The position numbers and the translations under genes were made by a program. From Altibacter lentus (GTDB lineage: Bacteria > Bacteroidota > Bacteroidia > Flavobacteriales > Flavobacteriaceae): a stretch of DNA of 64,000 bases. The DNA is taken from NCBI RefSeq assembly GCF_000746845.1, contig NZ_KN050846.1:2558963-2622962 (forward strand), in the 5' to 3' direction. How positions within the stretch are numbered: the first letter of the stretch is position 1; each line of letters starts with the position of its first letter. Under the pieces are notes generated by a model. That model was not told the origin of the DNA. It saw nothing but the letters and a program-made list of their open reading frames with translations, and ran no database searches. This document shows positions 28,264 through 38,285 of this stretch, piece after piece.

Positions 28264-30762
28264 ATGGCAAAGAATTTAGTGATTGTTGAGTCGCCTGCAA
28301 AAGCAAAAACCATTGAAAAATTTTTAGGAAAGGATTTCAAGGTTACATCCAGTTTTGGACATATTGCCGATCTGCCCTCAAAAGAACTCGGTGTAGATGT
28401 GGATGGCGATTTTACACCTAAATATATAGTCTCCAGTGATAAGAAAAGCCTGGTGAAGGAATTGAAGGCCTTAGCCAAGAAAGCCGACATGGTTTGGCTG
28501 GCGAGTGATGAGGACCGGGAAGGGGAAGCGATCGCATGGCACTTAGCAGAAACCTTAGACCTAAAGGATGATAAAACAAGACGTATCGTCTTTCATGAGA
28601 TCACAAAATCGGCTATTCTAAAAGCCATTGAGAATCCGCGCCAGATCGATTATAACTTAGTGAATGCACAACAGGCGAGACGTATTCTGGATCGTCTGGT
28701 AGGGTATGAGCTCTCTCCGGTATTGTGGCGTAAGGTAAAAGGTGGGCTCTCGGCCGGACGTGTGCAATCGGTAGCCGTGCGACTCATTGTAGAGCGCGAA
28801 CGGGAGATCGAGGCCTTTACACCTGTAGCTTCCTATCGTGTAGATGCAGAGTTCATTACTGGTGAAGGAGTGAGCTTCAAGGCAAAGCTTCCTAAGAATT
28901 TCGACACCGAAGCGGAAGCACGCGAATTCCTTCGGAAGAATTTGGGGGCTTCGTATCAAATTTCAGAATTGGTCAAAAAGCCCGCGAAGAAATCTCCGGC
29001 GCCACCATTTACTACATCAACTCTTCAGCAAGAAGCAGCCCGAAAATTATATTTTTCAGTAGGAAAGACCATGACCATTGCCCAACGGCTCTACGAGGCC
29101 GGGTTGATCACGTACATGCGTACCGATAGCGTGAACTTGTCCAATGAGGCGAAGAATGCCGCACAAAAGGAAATTGAAACGTCGTACGGAAGTAAATACA
29201 GTCATCCTCGCAGCTTTAAAGGAAAATCCAAAGGCGCTCAAGAAGCACACGAAGCGATCCGGCCTACCGATATGTCACAACATGCCATACAAGGGGATTA
29301 CGATCAAGCGCGCTTGTACGACCTTATCTGGAAACGCACCTTGGCTTCACAAATGAGCGATGCGCAACTGGAGCGTACCAATGTGAAGATCGCTATTACC
29401 GGCACAGAAAAGGTCACCGAGCATTTTGCCGCTAATGGGGAGATGATCAAGTTTGACGGTTTCCTGAAAGTTTATTTGGAAGGCACCGATTTTGAAGAAG
29501 AAGAGCAAGAAGGGATGTTGCCTAATCTTAGCAAAGGTGAGACGCTAGGGAATGAGTTCATTACCGCTACCCAGCGCTTTACAAGGCCACCGTATCGCTA
29601 TACCGAAGCTTCTTTGGTTAAACAATTAGAGGAACTTGGCATTGGTCGTCCTTCAACCTACGCACCTACAATATCAACCATCATCAACCGGAATTATGTA
29701 GAAAAAGGAACGGTGGAGGGTACAGAGCGTAAGTACGTACAGCTTACCCTTCAAAAGGATGTGGTTAAAGATAAGACCCTCACCGAGACTGTGGGGAGTG
29801 ATAAAGGAAAATTGGTTCCTACCGATATTGGATTGATCGTAAATGATTTTTTGGTGGATCATTTTAAAAACATACTGGATTACAACTTTACGGCTAAGGT
29901 AGAACAGGATTTTGACGATATAGCCGAAGGAAAAGAGGAATGGAAGCAAATGCTGAAGGAATTCTACGGAAAGTTCCATCCCAAGGTGGAAGATGTGCAG
30001 GAGAACGCCGATCGCGAAAGCGGAGAGCGTATCCTGGGAGAAGATCCCGAGTCGGGTCGTCCGGTGCTGGTGCGTCTGGGTAAGTTTGGACCTATGGCCC
30101 AGATTGGTGCGCCTGATGATGACGAGAAGAAATTTGCAAGTTTGCGTCCCGACCAGCAGTTACACCTTGTGACTTTCGAAGAGGTAATGGACCTGTTCAA
30201 GTTACCGAAGACCCTGGGGGTATATGAAGGAGAAGAAGTTGAGGTGAACAACGGTCGTTTTGGACCTTATGTGCGCTTCGGAAAGAAATTCATTTCCCTG
30301 CCTAAGGATATAGATCCGCTGGATGTGGATATGGCCTTGGCCAAAGAGCTTATCGAAGAGAAGAAAAAAGCAGATGCACCTATATATATGTATGAAGGAT
30401 TGCCGGTTCAAAAAGGTACCGGTCGCTTTGGACCCTTTATCAAGTGGAACAATATGTTCATTAATGTGAATAAGAAGTACGACTTCGACAATCTTTCCGA
30501 AGCAGACATCGAACAGCTTATTGAAGATAAGAAGCAAAAGGAGATCGATAAACTTGTTCAGGAGTGGCCCGCTGAAGGAATTCGCCTTGAGAAGGCCCGT
30601 TGGGGTCGCTTTAACTTGATCAAGGGCAAAACAAAGGTAGAATTGCCAAAATCAACCAAGGCTGAAGCAATGTCGTTGGAAGAGGCTCAGGCACTGTTGG
30701 AAAAGAAAGCACCTAAAAAGAAAACAAGCCGTAAAAAGAAAACGACCACCAAGAAAAACTAA
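28264..30762 (+). CDS. topA: DNA topoisomerase I
   Basis: 832 residues from the ATG at 28264 (MAKNLVIVESPAKAKTIEKF); an in-frame GTG two codons earlier is possible. Toprim domain at the N-terminus (DEDREGEAIAWHLAE), active-site Tyr in LITYMRTDSVNLS, and GRPSTYAPTISTI. C-terminal region has short topo-C repeats (GRFGPYVRFGKKF, GRFGPFIKWNNMF, ARWGRFNLIKGKT) instead of zinc ribbons and ends in a Lys-rich tail. Relaxes negative supercoils. The stop overlaps the next start by one base (TAATG). Confidence 0.96.
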   Translation: MAKNLVIVESPAKAKTIEKFLGKDFKVTSSFGHIADLPSKELGVDVDGDFTPKYIVSSDKKSLVKELKALAKKADMVWLASDEDREGEAIAWHLAETLDLKDDKTRRIVFHEITKSAILKAIENPRQIDYNLVNAQQARRILDRLVGYELSPVLWRKVKGGLSAGRVQSVAVRLIVEREREIEAFTPVASYRVDAEFITGEGVSFKAKLPKNFDTEAEAREFLRKNLGASYQISELVKKPAKKSPAPPFTTSTLQQEAARKLYFSVGKTMTIAQRLYEAGLITYMRTDSVNLSNEAKNAAQKEIETSYGSKYSHPRSFKGKSKGAQEAHEAIRPTDMSQHAIQGDYDQARLYDLIWKRTLASQMSDAQLERTNVKIAITGTEKVTEHFAANGEMIKFDGFLKVYLEGTDFEEEEQEGMLPNLSKGETLGNEFITATQRFTRPPYRYTEASLVKQLEELGIGRPSTYAPTISTIINRNYVEKGTVEGTERKYVQLTLQKDVVKDKTLTETVGSDKGKLVPTDIGLIVNDFLVDHFKNILDYNFTAKVEQDFDDIAEGKEEWKQMLKEFYGKFHPKVEDVQENADRESGERILGEDPESGRPVLVRLGKFGPMAQIGAPDDDEKKFASLRPDQQLHLVTFEEVMDLFKLPKTLGVYEGEEVEVNNGRFGPYVRFGKKFISLPKDIDPLDVDMALAKELIEEKKKADAPIYMYEGLPVQKGTGRFGPFIKWNNMFINVNKKYDFDNLSEADIEQLIEDKKQKEIDKLVQEWPAEGIRLEKARWGRFNLIKGKTKVELPKSTKAEAMSLEEAQALLEKKAPKKKTSRKKKTTTKKN

Positions 30763-31925
30763 TGATAGAATTTTTGACCCCCGTGTCTAAGTCGGTACTC
30801 GCTCACAGAGAAGTTTTACCAGCCGGCGTTTTAGGAAAACAAATTGAAGTCTATGCGGAGCAGGGAACACTTCCTTCGCTCTCCCAGGTGAAGTTTGCGA
30901 TATTGGGCGTTAAAGAGAACCGTAACGACATCAATTTTCTGGGAGGCGAACCAACTTTCGACGCTTTTCGGAAGGCGTTCTATGCTTTATACCCGGGCAA
31001 CTGGAACCATAAGATTATTGATATAGGTGATATTGAAATGGGGGAAACAGTAAAGGACACCTATTTTGCCATGCGAACGGTCATTGAAGCCTTGCTTCGC
31101 AAGAAGGTCATTCCTCTTATTCTAGGAGGCAGTCAGGATCTGGTCTATGCGCAATACCGCGCGTATGATGATGGGGGCACCATGGTAAATCTGGTCAATG
31201 TAGATTGTAACTTCGATCTGGGAGATGCCGAAAAGCCAATTTCAAATATTTCGTACGTTGGAAAGATCATTGTAGACAAACCCTACAATCTATTTAATTA
31301 TAGTGTCCTGGGATATCAATCGTATTTCAATCCGCCGGGAGAGATCGCACTTATGGAGAAGTTGTATTTTGATGCGTACCGGTTGGGAGAAGTAACAGCC
31401 GATATAACGCTGGTGGAGCCTATCATGCGAAATACCAATATTGTGGCTTTGGACGTGGCTGCAATAAAAAGTGCGGAATTGAGTTATAAGAATAACGCAA
31501 GCCCCAATGGATTTGACGGGCGTGAGATCTGTGCGATCGCTCGGTATGCAGGAATAAGCAATAAAGTAAGCTCTTTTGGAGTTTATGAATTGACCGACTA
31601 TAAGAATGCCGAAAGTGCGGCGATGTTGATCGCCCAAATATTTTGGTATTTTATAGAAGGAGTCAATTTTAGAGTGGCTGATGAGGACTTCAGTAAGAAC
31701 GAATTATTTACAACATATAAGGTGCCTGTGGACGACGAAGTGCTGGTCTTTAAGAAAAGCAATAAGACGGGCCGGTGGTGGATTGAATTACCTTTTATTT
31801 CAAATGTTAATAATAAATTAAAAAGTAGAACGTTATTACCTTGCACTTATGGCGAATATTTGGGTGCAACAAATCAGGAGATTCCTGAAAGGTGGTTGAA
31901 AGCCCGCCGAAAGAATGAAGTATAA
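30762..31925 (+). CDS. Arginase/formimidoylglutamase-fold protein with degenerate metal site
   Basis: 387 residues, ureohydrolase (arginase/agmatinase/HutG) fold. The six metal ligands of the family are only half kept: the GGxH motif reads GGSQDL near residue 122 (His to Gln), the DAHxD motif reads DCNFD (His to Asn), and the SxDxD motif reads ALDVAA (second Asp to Ala). Hydrolase activity is therefore unlikely as judged by eye. It is coupled to topA by a 1-bp overlap and followed after 115 bp by gldK, a neighbourhood kept in Flavobacteria. It may be a structural or regulatory protein. Confidence 0.8.
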   Translation: MIEFLTPVSKSVLAHREVLPAGVLGKQIEVYAEQGTLPSLSQVKFAILGVKENRNDINFLGGEPTFDAFRKAFYALYPGNWNHKIIDIGDIEMGETVKDTYFAMRTVIEALLRKKVIPLILGGSQDLVYAQYRAYDDGGTMVNLVNVDCNFDLGDAEKPISNISYVGKIIVDKPYNLFNYSVLGYQSYFNPPGEIALMEKLYFDAYRLGEVTADITLVEPIMRNTNIVALDVAAIKSAELSYKNNASPNGFDGREICAIARYAGISNKVSSFGVYELTDYKNAESAAMLIAQIFWYFIEGVNFRVADEDFSKNELFTTYKVPVDDEVLVFKKSNKTGRWWIELPFISNVNNKLKSRTLLPCTYGEYLGATNQEIPERWLKARRKNEV

Positions 31926-31974
31926 CCAAACGAACTAAGTAAAAAAGAGCTTTAAGGGATTTTTAAGAAAATTG

Positions 31975-32005
31975 TTGTTTTTTTAAAATTTTATAAATAG
32001 GTTTA
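31975..32005 (+). promoter_or_regulatory. Candidate promoter of the gldKLMN operon
   Basis: TTG at 31975-31977, 20 bp, then TAGGTTTA at 31998-32005, one mismatch from TAnnTTTG. It lies 35 bp before the gldK ATG. Confidence 0.5.
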
Positions 32006-32040
32006 CGCCCTTGAATCTCGAAAATTTAACCTAAACACCT

Positions 32041-33414
32041 ATGAAGAAGTTTATTGCATTAACTGCGATTGTAGCCTTTTTGTTTAGTTGTAACTCTGGC
32101 GACAGAGGAGAACTTGTTGGAGCAAAAGGTAAAAAATGGTATCCCGAAAAGCCGTACGGAATGACACTTATCCCTGGTGGGTCTTTCATCATGGGTAAAT
32201 CTGACGATGACTTTGTGGCGGTGAATGATGCCCCTACAAAGACCGTGACGGTTCGTTCCTTCTACATGGATGAAACCGAGATTACCAATGCCGAGTACCG
32301 TCAGTTTGTAAATTGGGTACGGGATTCCACAGTAAGACTGCGTTTAGCTATCCTTGCCGATGAGGTAGGAGCTACTCCCGGAGACGGGGGAATTGGAGAA
32401 TTTGCCTTTGTCGATCAAGAGAACGAAGAAATGACTCCTTATGACCAATACATGTACGACAATTACTATGGTATGGGAGAGGATTTCTATGCCGGCAGAA
32501 AGATCAATAACGATGTAGATCTTATCTGGGACACAGCAGAGTATCCGGATGAGTACTACAGCGAAGTGATGGATACTATGTATATTCCTGCAGAAGAAGC
32601 CTATAACGGACAGCGAACCATTGACGTGGATAAACTGAAGTTCCAGTATACTTATATGGACATTCAAGCGGCAGCTAGAGATAAAAGCAAGCGAAGAAAA
32701 GATTTTATTAAGAAAGAAGAGATTCAGATCTACCCGGATACCACTGTTTGGATCAAGGATTTCAATTATTCTTATAATGAGCCTATGCATAATGATTACT
32801 TTTGGCATGAGGCGTATGGTGACTATCCTGTTGTGGGTGTGAACTGGAAACAGGCCAAGGCATTTTGTGCATGGAGAACCTTATATAAGAATGCATACCA
32901 GAAATCAAGAGACAGAAACCATGTGAATTCCTTCCGTCTTCCAGGAGAGGCCGAGTGGGAATACGCAGCGCGTGGCGGTCTGGAATCGGCTACCTTCCCA
33001 TGGGGAGGACCGTATGCTAAGAACGATAGAGGTTGCTTCCTGGCGAACTTTAAGCCGCTGCGAGGAGACTATGCGGCAGATCAGGCCTTGTATACGGTGG
33101 AAGCAGACGCTTATGAGCCTAATGATTATAACCTTTACAACATGGCAGGAAACGTAAGCGAATGGGTAGCCTCTTCATACGACCCGGCTTCTTACGAATA
33201 TACTTCAACTATGAACCCGAACGTTAATGACGAAGATAACATGCGTAAGGTAGTTCGTGGTGGATCATGGAAGGATGTTGCTTATTTCCTACAGGTGAGC
33301 ACCCGTGATTATGAATATGCAGATTCTGCCCGAAGCTATATTGGCTTTAGAACCGTTCAGGATTATATGGGAACAGATGTTACTTTAAACGAAAATTTAG
33401 GAGACGCTAGATAA
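32041..33414 (+). CDS. gldK: Gliding motility/T9SS lipoprotein GldK
   Basis: 457 residues. Lipobox (AFLFSCNSGD), then a formylglycine-generating-enzyme/sulfatase-modifying fold: MTLIPGGSFIMGKSDDD, YMDETEITNAEYRQFVNW, FRLPGEAEWEYAARGG, YNMAGNVSEWVASSYD, VVRGGSWKD and YIGFRTVQ. GldK forms periplasmic/outer-membrane rings with GldN in the type IX secretion machine. First of four consecutive gld genes. Confidence 0.96.
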   Translation: MKKFIALTAIVAFLFSCNSGDRGELVGAKGKKWYPEKPYGMTLIPGGSFIMGKSDDDFVAVNDAPTKTVTVRSFYMDETEITNAEYRQFVNWVRDSTVRLRLAILADEVGATPGDGGIGEFAFVDQENEEMTPYDQYMYDNYYGMGEDFYAGRKINNDVDLIWDTAEYPDEYYSEVMDTMYIPAEEAYNGQRTIDVDKLKFQYTYMDIQAAARDKSKRRKDFIKKEEIQIYPDTTVWIKDFNYSYNEPMHNDYFWHEAYGDYPVVGVNWKQAKAFCAWRTLYKNAYQKSRDRNHVNSFRLPGEAEWEYAARGGLESATFPWGGPYAKNDRGCFLANFKPLRGDYAADQALYTVEADAYEPNDYNLYNMAGNVSEWVASSYDPASYEYTSTMNPNVNDEDNMRKVVRGGSWKDVAYFLQVSTRDYEYADSARSYIGFRTVQDYMGTDVTLNENLGDAR

Positions 33415-33481
33415 GCCCCCCTCCATTATACACTAAACAACTAAATCTTAACTACACTTAACTTAACTAAACTATTGTATT

Positions 33482-34129
33482 ATGGCACAATCAAGATCAT
33501 CTAAGAAATTATTTAATATGGCCTACGGCCTTGGAGCGTCTATTGTAATCTTAGGAGCGCTCTTTAAGATCCTTCACTGGGAATTAGGTCCTTTGAACGG
33601 AGGATTGTTATTGGCGATCGGTTTGATCACAGAGGCGATCATCTTCGCTATCTCTGCATTCGAACCCGTTGAAGACGATTTAGACTGGTCGTTGGTATAC
33701 CCCGAATTAGCAGGAGGTATGGCTTCAGACAAGAAAAAGCAGCAACCGCAAGATGCAGATGGATTGCTTTCTAAGAAATTAGATGAAATGCTGAAAGAAG
33801 CACGTATCGATTCAGAATTAATGAATAGCTTGAGCGATAGTATTCGTTCTTTCGAAGGAGCTGCAAAAGGAATGGCACCTACTGCCGAAGCAATGAGCTC
33901 TACCAAGAAATACAGCGAAGAAATGGCGTTAGCCGCTGCTCAAATGGAATCATTGAACAGTTTGTATAAGGTACAGGTAGAATCTACCAGCCGTCAAACT
34001 GAAGTTAACGAGCGTGTTGCTGAAAATGCAGAACAACTTAAACAACAAATGGAACATCTTGCTACTAACCTTTCATCGTTGAACGGTGTTTACGGAGGTA
34101 TGCTTTCTGCAATGACCAATAGAAACTAA
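33482..34129 (+). CDS. gldL: Gliding motility/T9SS motor protein GldL
   Basis: 215 residues. Two membrane helices near the N-terminus (AYGLGASIVILGALFKILHW and LLLAIGLITEAIIFAISAF) followed by a long cytoplasmic helical region ending in GVYGGMLSAM. GldL and GldM form the proton-driven inner-membrane motor that powers secretion and gliding. The Glu in the second helix (LITEAII) is the expected proton-coupling residue. Confidence 0.96.
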   Translation: MAQSRSSKKLFNMAYGLGASIVILGALFKILHWELGPLNGGLLLAIGLITEAIIFAISAFEPVEDDLDWSLVYPELAGGMASDKKKQQPQDADGLLSKKLDEMLKEARIDSELMNSLSDSIRSFEGAAKGMAPTAEAMSSTKKYSEEMALAAAQMESLNSLYKVQVESTSRQTEVNERVAENAEQLKQQMEHLATNLSSLNGVYGGMLSAMTNRN

Positions 34130-34171
34130 GCATAGTTTTTCACTAACTATTAATCTTTAAAAAGAAGTAAA

Positions 34172-35734
34172 ATGGCAGGAGGAAAACTATCCCCAAGACA
34201 GAAGATGATTAACCTGATGTATCTGGTTTTCATCGCTATGTTGGCATTGAACATGTCCAAAGAAGTATTATCGGCATTCGGATTGTTGAACGAGCGTTTA
34301 ACAGAGTCCAATGTCGCTACCGACGCACGTAATACTGCATTTATGGAAAGTCTGGCCACAAAGGCGTCAGAGCAACCGGATCAGTACGGAGCGGTAAAAG
34401 AAAAGGCAGATCGTATTAACGAGCTATCCAACGAGTTCTACGGTTATATCGGCACCATTAAGGATGATATGTTGAAGACCGTAAAGCCGGAAGAATTAGA
34501 AGATTACGAAGTTCAGGACAAACCTGATCATTTGGATCAAAAATTCTTTCAAGGTGATAAGTTATCACCTGCAGGTCAAGAATTCGTTGCTAAGATCGAC
34601 GCGTACCGTGAAGGTGTCTTAAGCATAATTGGTAACGAGCCCCGTTTCCAGAGCATTGCAAGTGATGTGAAGTCTAAATTTGAAACGCAACCGGAAACCC
34701 GTAGAGACGGTGTGGAAGTGCCATGGTTGAACTATCATTTTGAAGGTTTCCCGCTGGTAGCATCACGTACCAAACTTACACAGATGCAGAACGATGTTCA
34801 AACAGTTGAGAGTGAGATACTATCTACCATGTTGGCAGGTCAGCAAGCTGCGGCACTGTCCTTTACACAGTACAATACCCTTTTGGAAACATCTAAAACT
34901 GCATACTATGCAGGTGAAGAGTTTGACGGAGGTATTGTGTTGGGACGTAAAGACCCTAACACAAAGCCAAACCGTGTAGAACTTACACTGGACGGAAGAC
35001 CGCTAACCGAGTCACAGTATACTATTCAGAATGGTAAAGTGATGTTGAACATCAGCGCCGGAAGCCCCGGTGATCACAAGATCGAAGGAAACTTGATCTT
35101 TACCGAAGATGGTAAGGATACACCAATTCCGGTAAACCTAGGATTCTCAACGATCTCGAAACCAAATTCAGCGGTGATTTCAGCCGATAAGATGAATGTG
35201 GTATATCGTGGTGTGGACAATCCAATGACGGTTTCCATCCCTGGAATTCCGGATAACAAAGTAAATGCATCGGCTCCGGGTCTTAGTAAAGTGTCCGGTA
35301 GTAAGTATGTAATGCGTCCGGGAGCCGGTAGAACGGTAACCATTAGTGCAAGCGGTACACTACCCGACGGACAAAAGATCAATACACCGGCCGAATTCCG
35401 TATCAAGGATATTCCCGCACCTGTAGGAGCGATCCGTGGTGAAACTGGAATTGTTCGTATGCAACGTCAAGGTCTTGAGATCTCTACTATTTCAGCAGTG
35501 CTGGAAGACTTCGATTTCGATGTGAACTTGAATGTTACCGGATTTAGCTTTAAGGTGTCCGGACAACCTACCGTTCGTGTGAACGGAACCAAATTAGATG
35601 CTGCTGCAAAAGGTGCCCTGCGTAGAGCAGGACGTGGCGACGCAGTTCAAATATTTGATATTAATGCGAAAGTGCAGGGTAGTAACGTGGTGTTAAAGAA
35701 AACATCCCCTGTAATTATCGAATTGACAAACTAG
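34172..35734 (+). CDS. gldM: Gliding motility/T9SS motor protein GldM
   Basis: 520 residues. Short cytoplasmic start (MAGGKLSPRQKM), one membrane helix (NLMYLVFIAMLALNMSKE), then a helical D1 domain and Ig-like D2-D4 domains in the periplasm. Works as the rotor shaft running through the GldL pentamer and contacting the GldK/GldN ring. It follows gldL by 42 bp. Confidence 0.96.
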   Translation: MAGGKLSPRQKMINLMYLVFIAMLALNMSKEVLSAFGLLNERLTESNVATDARNTAFMESLATKASEQPDQYGAVKEKADRINELSNEFYGYIGTIKDDMLKTVKPEELEDYEVQDKPDHLDQKFFQGDKLSPAGQEFVAKIDAYREGVLSIIGNEPRFQSIASDVKSKFETQPETRRDGVEVPWLNYHFEGFPLVASRTKLTQMQNDVQTVESEILSTMLAGQQAAALSFTQYNTLLETSKTAYYAGEEFDGGIVLGRKDPNTKPNRVELTLDGRPLTESQYTIQNGKVMLNISAGSPGDHKIEGNLIFTEDGKDTPIPVNLGFSTISKPNSAVISADKMNVVYRGVDNPMTVSIPGIPDNKVNASAPGLSKVSGSKYVMRPGAGRTVTISASGTLPDGQKINTPAEFRIKDIPAPVGAIRGETGIVRMQRQGLEISTISAVLEDFDFDVNLNVTGFSFKVSGQPTVRVNGTKLDAAAKGALRRAGRGDAVQIFDINAKVQGSNVVLKKTSPVIIELTN

Positions 35735-35752
35735 AATTAAAACCTAAGTTGT

Positions 35753-36652
35753 ATGAATTTTAAAAATGTTGTTTTATGTGTTTTTGTACTGTTGTTGAGC
35801 TTCTCTGCTACGGCACAGCTTAACATCTTAAATGCAAAGACTCCTGAAGAAATAGGCAAAAAGACCGAAGCACAAATTGCCTATGATAATGATGAACCGT
35901 TACCTTACGGGTACACGGATGAGCGTGATGTGTTATGGTCTAGAACAACATGGGAGATCATCGATCTTGATGAAAGAGTGAACTTTCCCTTGTATTATCC
36001 TATTGATACCAACAACATTGGTTCCGAAAGAAGATCGTTATACGATGTGTTGGTGAAAGCCATTAAAGATGGAGAGATCGAACATGTTTATGCAGATTCT
36101 TATTTTACTGAAAAACGTACCTTAAAAGATATTGAAGCTTCATTGGTCTACAGTGATACTACAGATCTTGGTATTGAGCAGTTAAACGCCGAAGGTACCG
36201 TGGACGAACAATATGTTAGAAAGTTCAATCTGGACGCAGGCGATATCGAAGAATGGCGTGTACGCGGTTACTGGTACCTTGACAAGCGTCAGGGAGAATT
36301 GAAATACCGTTTGTTGGGTATTTGTCCGGTAGCGAACGAAGCTCGTTCTAAAGCGTTCCCCGATGATAACATCGACAGTAAAGTGGAATTGTTCTGGGTA
36401 TGGTTTCCGGGAGCACGTGACGTGCTTCATGAAGCGAAAGCCTTCAACCGCAAGAATACATCTCAACCAATTTCCTACGACCATTTGCTTAACTCACGTC
36501 GTTTCCACGGTGTGATCTATAAGGAAGACAACGTTCAGGGTGACCGAAGCGTGTCCGATTATATAAGCGATAATGCGTTGATGCAATTATTGGAATCAGA
36601 TCGAATCAAAGAGCAGATCCGAAACCTTGAAATGGATATGTGGAACTACTAA
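35753..36652 (+). CDS. gldN: Gliding motility/T9SS protein GldN
   Basis: 299 residues. Signal peptide (LCVFVLLLSFSATAQ), then the GldN/PorN fold with ERDVLWSRTTWEIIDLDERVNFPLYYP, EWRVRGYWYLDKRQGELKYRLLGICPV and LFWVWFP. Pairs with GldK in the periplasmic ring. Followed by a strong terminator, which closes the operon. Confidence 0.96.
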   Translation: MNFKNVVLCVFVLLLSFSATAQLNILNAKTPEEIGKKTEAQIAYDNDEPLPYGYTDERDVLWSRTTWEIIDLDERVNFPLYYPIDTNNIGSERRSLYDVLVKAIKDGEIEHVYADSYFTEKRTLKDIEASLVYSDTTDLGIEQLNAEGTVDEQYVRKFNLDAGDIEEWRVRGYWYLDKRQGELKYRLLGICPVANEARSKAFPDDNIDSKVELFWVWFPGARDVLHEAKAFNRKNTSQPISYDHLLNSRRFHGVIYKEDNVQGDRSVSDYISDNALMQLLESDRIKEQIRNLEMDMWNY

Positions 36653-36675
36653 AGTTCATTGAAACATACATAAAG

Positions 36676-36712
36676 AACCCTTCCTTTCTACCGACTGTGA
36701 AGGGTTTTTTTA
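36676..36712 (+). terminator. Terminator of the gldKLMN operon
   Basis: Stem AACCCTTC / GAAGGGTT with a 15-nt loop followed by seven T's. Confidence 0.85.
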
Positions 36713-36726
36713 TGCACTAAAGGTAG

Positions 36727-36734
36727 TATCTTTG
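36727..36734 (+). promoter_or_regulatory. -7 element just before the broken FAD oxidoreductase gene
   Basis: TATCTTTG, perfect TAnnTTTG, 13 bp before the ATG at 36748. The untranslated leader would be only about 7 nt. Confidence 0.5.
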
Positions 36735-36747
36735 CCTTGTGAAACAA

Positions 36748-37778
36748 ATGGAATATATAGTGGTAGGTCTCGGTATAGCCGGGATCTCGTTCTGTGAACA
36801 ATTGCGGAAGCATAATCGTTCCTTTGTGGTGTTCGATGCGGGAGAGCGGGCATCTACCACGGTTTCCGGAGGTGTTTTCAATCCTGTCGTGCTTAAACGT
36901 TTTACCGCTGCTTGGGATGCAAAGGCACATCTCGAGTATGCGATTCCCTTCTATAATGCTTTGGGTACATTATTAGACCTCCAGGTCATGGATTCAGTAC
37001 CGGTATATCGTATTCTCAAGGATGCGGAAGAGCAGAATAATTGGTCGGTTGCGAGCGACAAAAGAGAGTTGTCTCCTTTTTTATCTTCGGAACTGGAGCC
37101 CAATACAAACCCCTCGATCAATGCGCCTTATGGCTTCGGAAAGGTAACCGCTTCCGGAAGGATCTATCCTTCTCAATTGCTTCAAAAATACGCCGAATAC
37201 CTTGCACAGCTTGATCAGTACCACGCTGAAGCTTTTGACTATGCAGCGCTTACTACACAAGAAACCTCTGTTCAGTATAAGGGCTACAATGCAAAATGGC
37301 TCGTCTTTGCCGAAGGCGCTGCAGCACGCCACAACCCCTTCTTTCCGAAGGATCTGTTACGTCCCAACAAAGGAGAATATCTGGTGGTGCGGGCACCGCA
37401 ATTACAGCTTACCACGCTGCTTAAAGGCGGTATGTTCGTGATCCCCTTGGGGAATGATCTTTATAAGGTAGGTGCCACCTACGACCGAGTGGATACGAGC
37501 CTGCAACCCACCGAGCACGCCAGACAAGAGATAATAAGCTAAAAGGAATGATTCACTGCGAGTTCGAGATCGTCGATCAAATTGCAGGGCTGCGCCCAAC
37601 AACGCCGGACAGACGGCCTTTGTTGGGAACACATCATCAACATGCAAGGATCGCTTTTTTAAATGGACTTGGTACCAGAGGAATTCTTATGGCGCCTAAA
37701 TTAGCATCATTCTTATTCGATCATCTGGAGCATCAACAGGAACTTCCCAAAGAGGTGCACATCGACCGATTTAAGTGA
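36748..37778 (+). pseudogene. FAD-dependent oxidoreductase (DAO family) interrupted by a frameshift
   Basis: The first frame gives an N-terminal FAD-binding DAO-type domain (IVVGLGIAGISFCEQLRKH, GERASTTVSGGVFNPVVLKR) and stops at 37540-37542 after HARQEIIS. The second frame resumes at once with KLKGMIHCEFEIVDQIAGLRPTTPDRRPLLG and FLNGLGTRGILMAPKLA, the normal DAO C-terminus. Restoring one base in ATAATAAGCTAAAAGG joins the halves as EIIKLKGMIHC. Both halves otherwise look well conserved, so this is either a very recent mutation or a sequencing error in an A-rich run. The intact protein would be ~344 residues. Confidence 0.85.
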
Positions 37779-37824
37779 TCGGTTACGGCAATAGAAGAAA
37801 GTAGATCGTTTTTGCTAAAGGGTT

Positions 37825-38196
37825 TTACACTTTTTGCCGATCGAACTTAAAAAAGAAGTTGATCCAAATGTTGCGTGATAACCTAAGGATAACAGGTAAT
37901 AAAACGATCAACGATCCTACGATCACCAAGAAGGTTGTGAAACGGTCCAGTCCGATGAAAAAATAAGCAACAATAAAGACCGCGACTGCAATAGCCACTC
38001 CCACTGCGTAACTCACATACATAGCACCGTAAAAAAAGGAAGGTTCTATCTTGAATTTGGTCGAACAATGCGGACATCTTTCGTGCATTTTTAAAGTGTC
38101 GGAAAGAACGTATGTATTGCTGTTCACATACATTTTCCCGGTATGACATACCGGACAGGTTCCTGTAAAGATGCTGTAGAGTTTGGTGCCTTTCAT
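37825..38196 (-). CDS. DUF983 family membrane protein
   Basis: 123 residues from the internal Met (MKGTKLYSIFTGTCPVCHTG); an upstream Met at 38250 adds 18 unlike residues. A zinc-ribbon-like start with two CxxC pairs (CPVC and CPHC, ~30 residues apart) is followed by two membrane segments. DUF983 proteins are widespread and small; function unknown, though some sit near cytochrome oxidase genes. Converges with the oxidoreductase and is divergent from the ABC-F gene. Confidence 0.85.
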   Translation of the reverse strand: MKGTKLYSIFTGTCPVCHTGKMYVNSNTYVLSDTLKMHERCPHCSTKFKIEPSFFYGAMYVSYAVGVAIAVAVFIVAYFFIGLDRFTTFLVIVGSLIVLLPVILRLSRNIWINFFFKFDRQKV

Positions 38197-38285
38197 AATA
38201 TTTCGCCAAGAAGACGGGAACGGTTTTTTTTGCAGTACAAAAATAAGCATCTTTGCAAAAATTTTAGGTTACAATTGTTACATAA

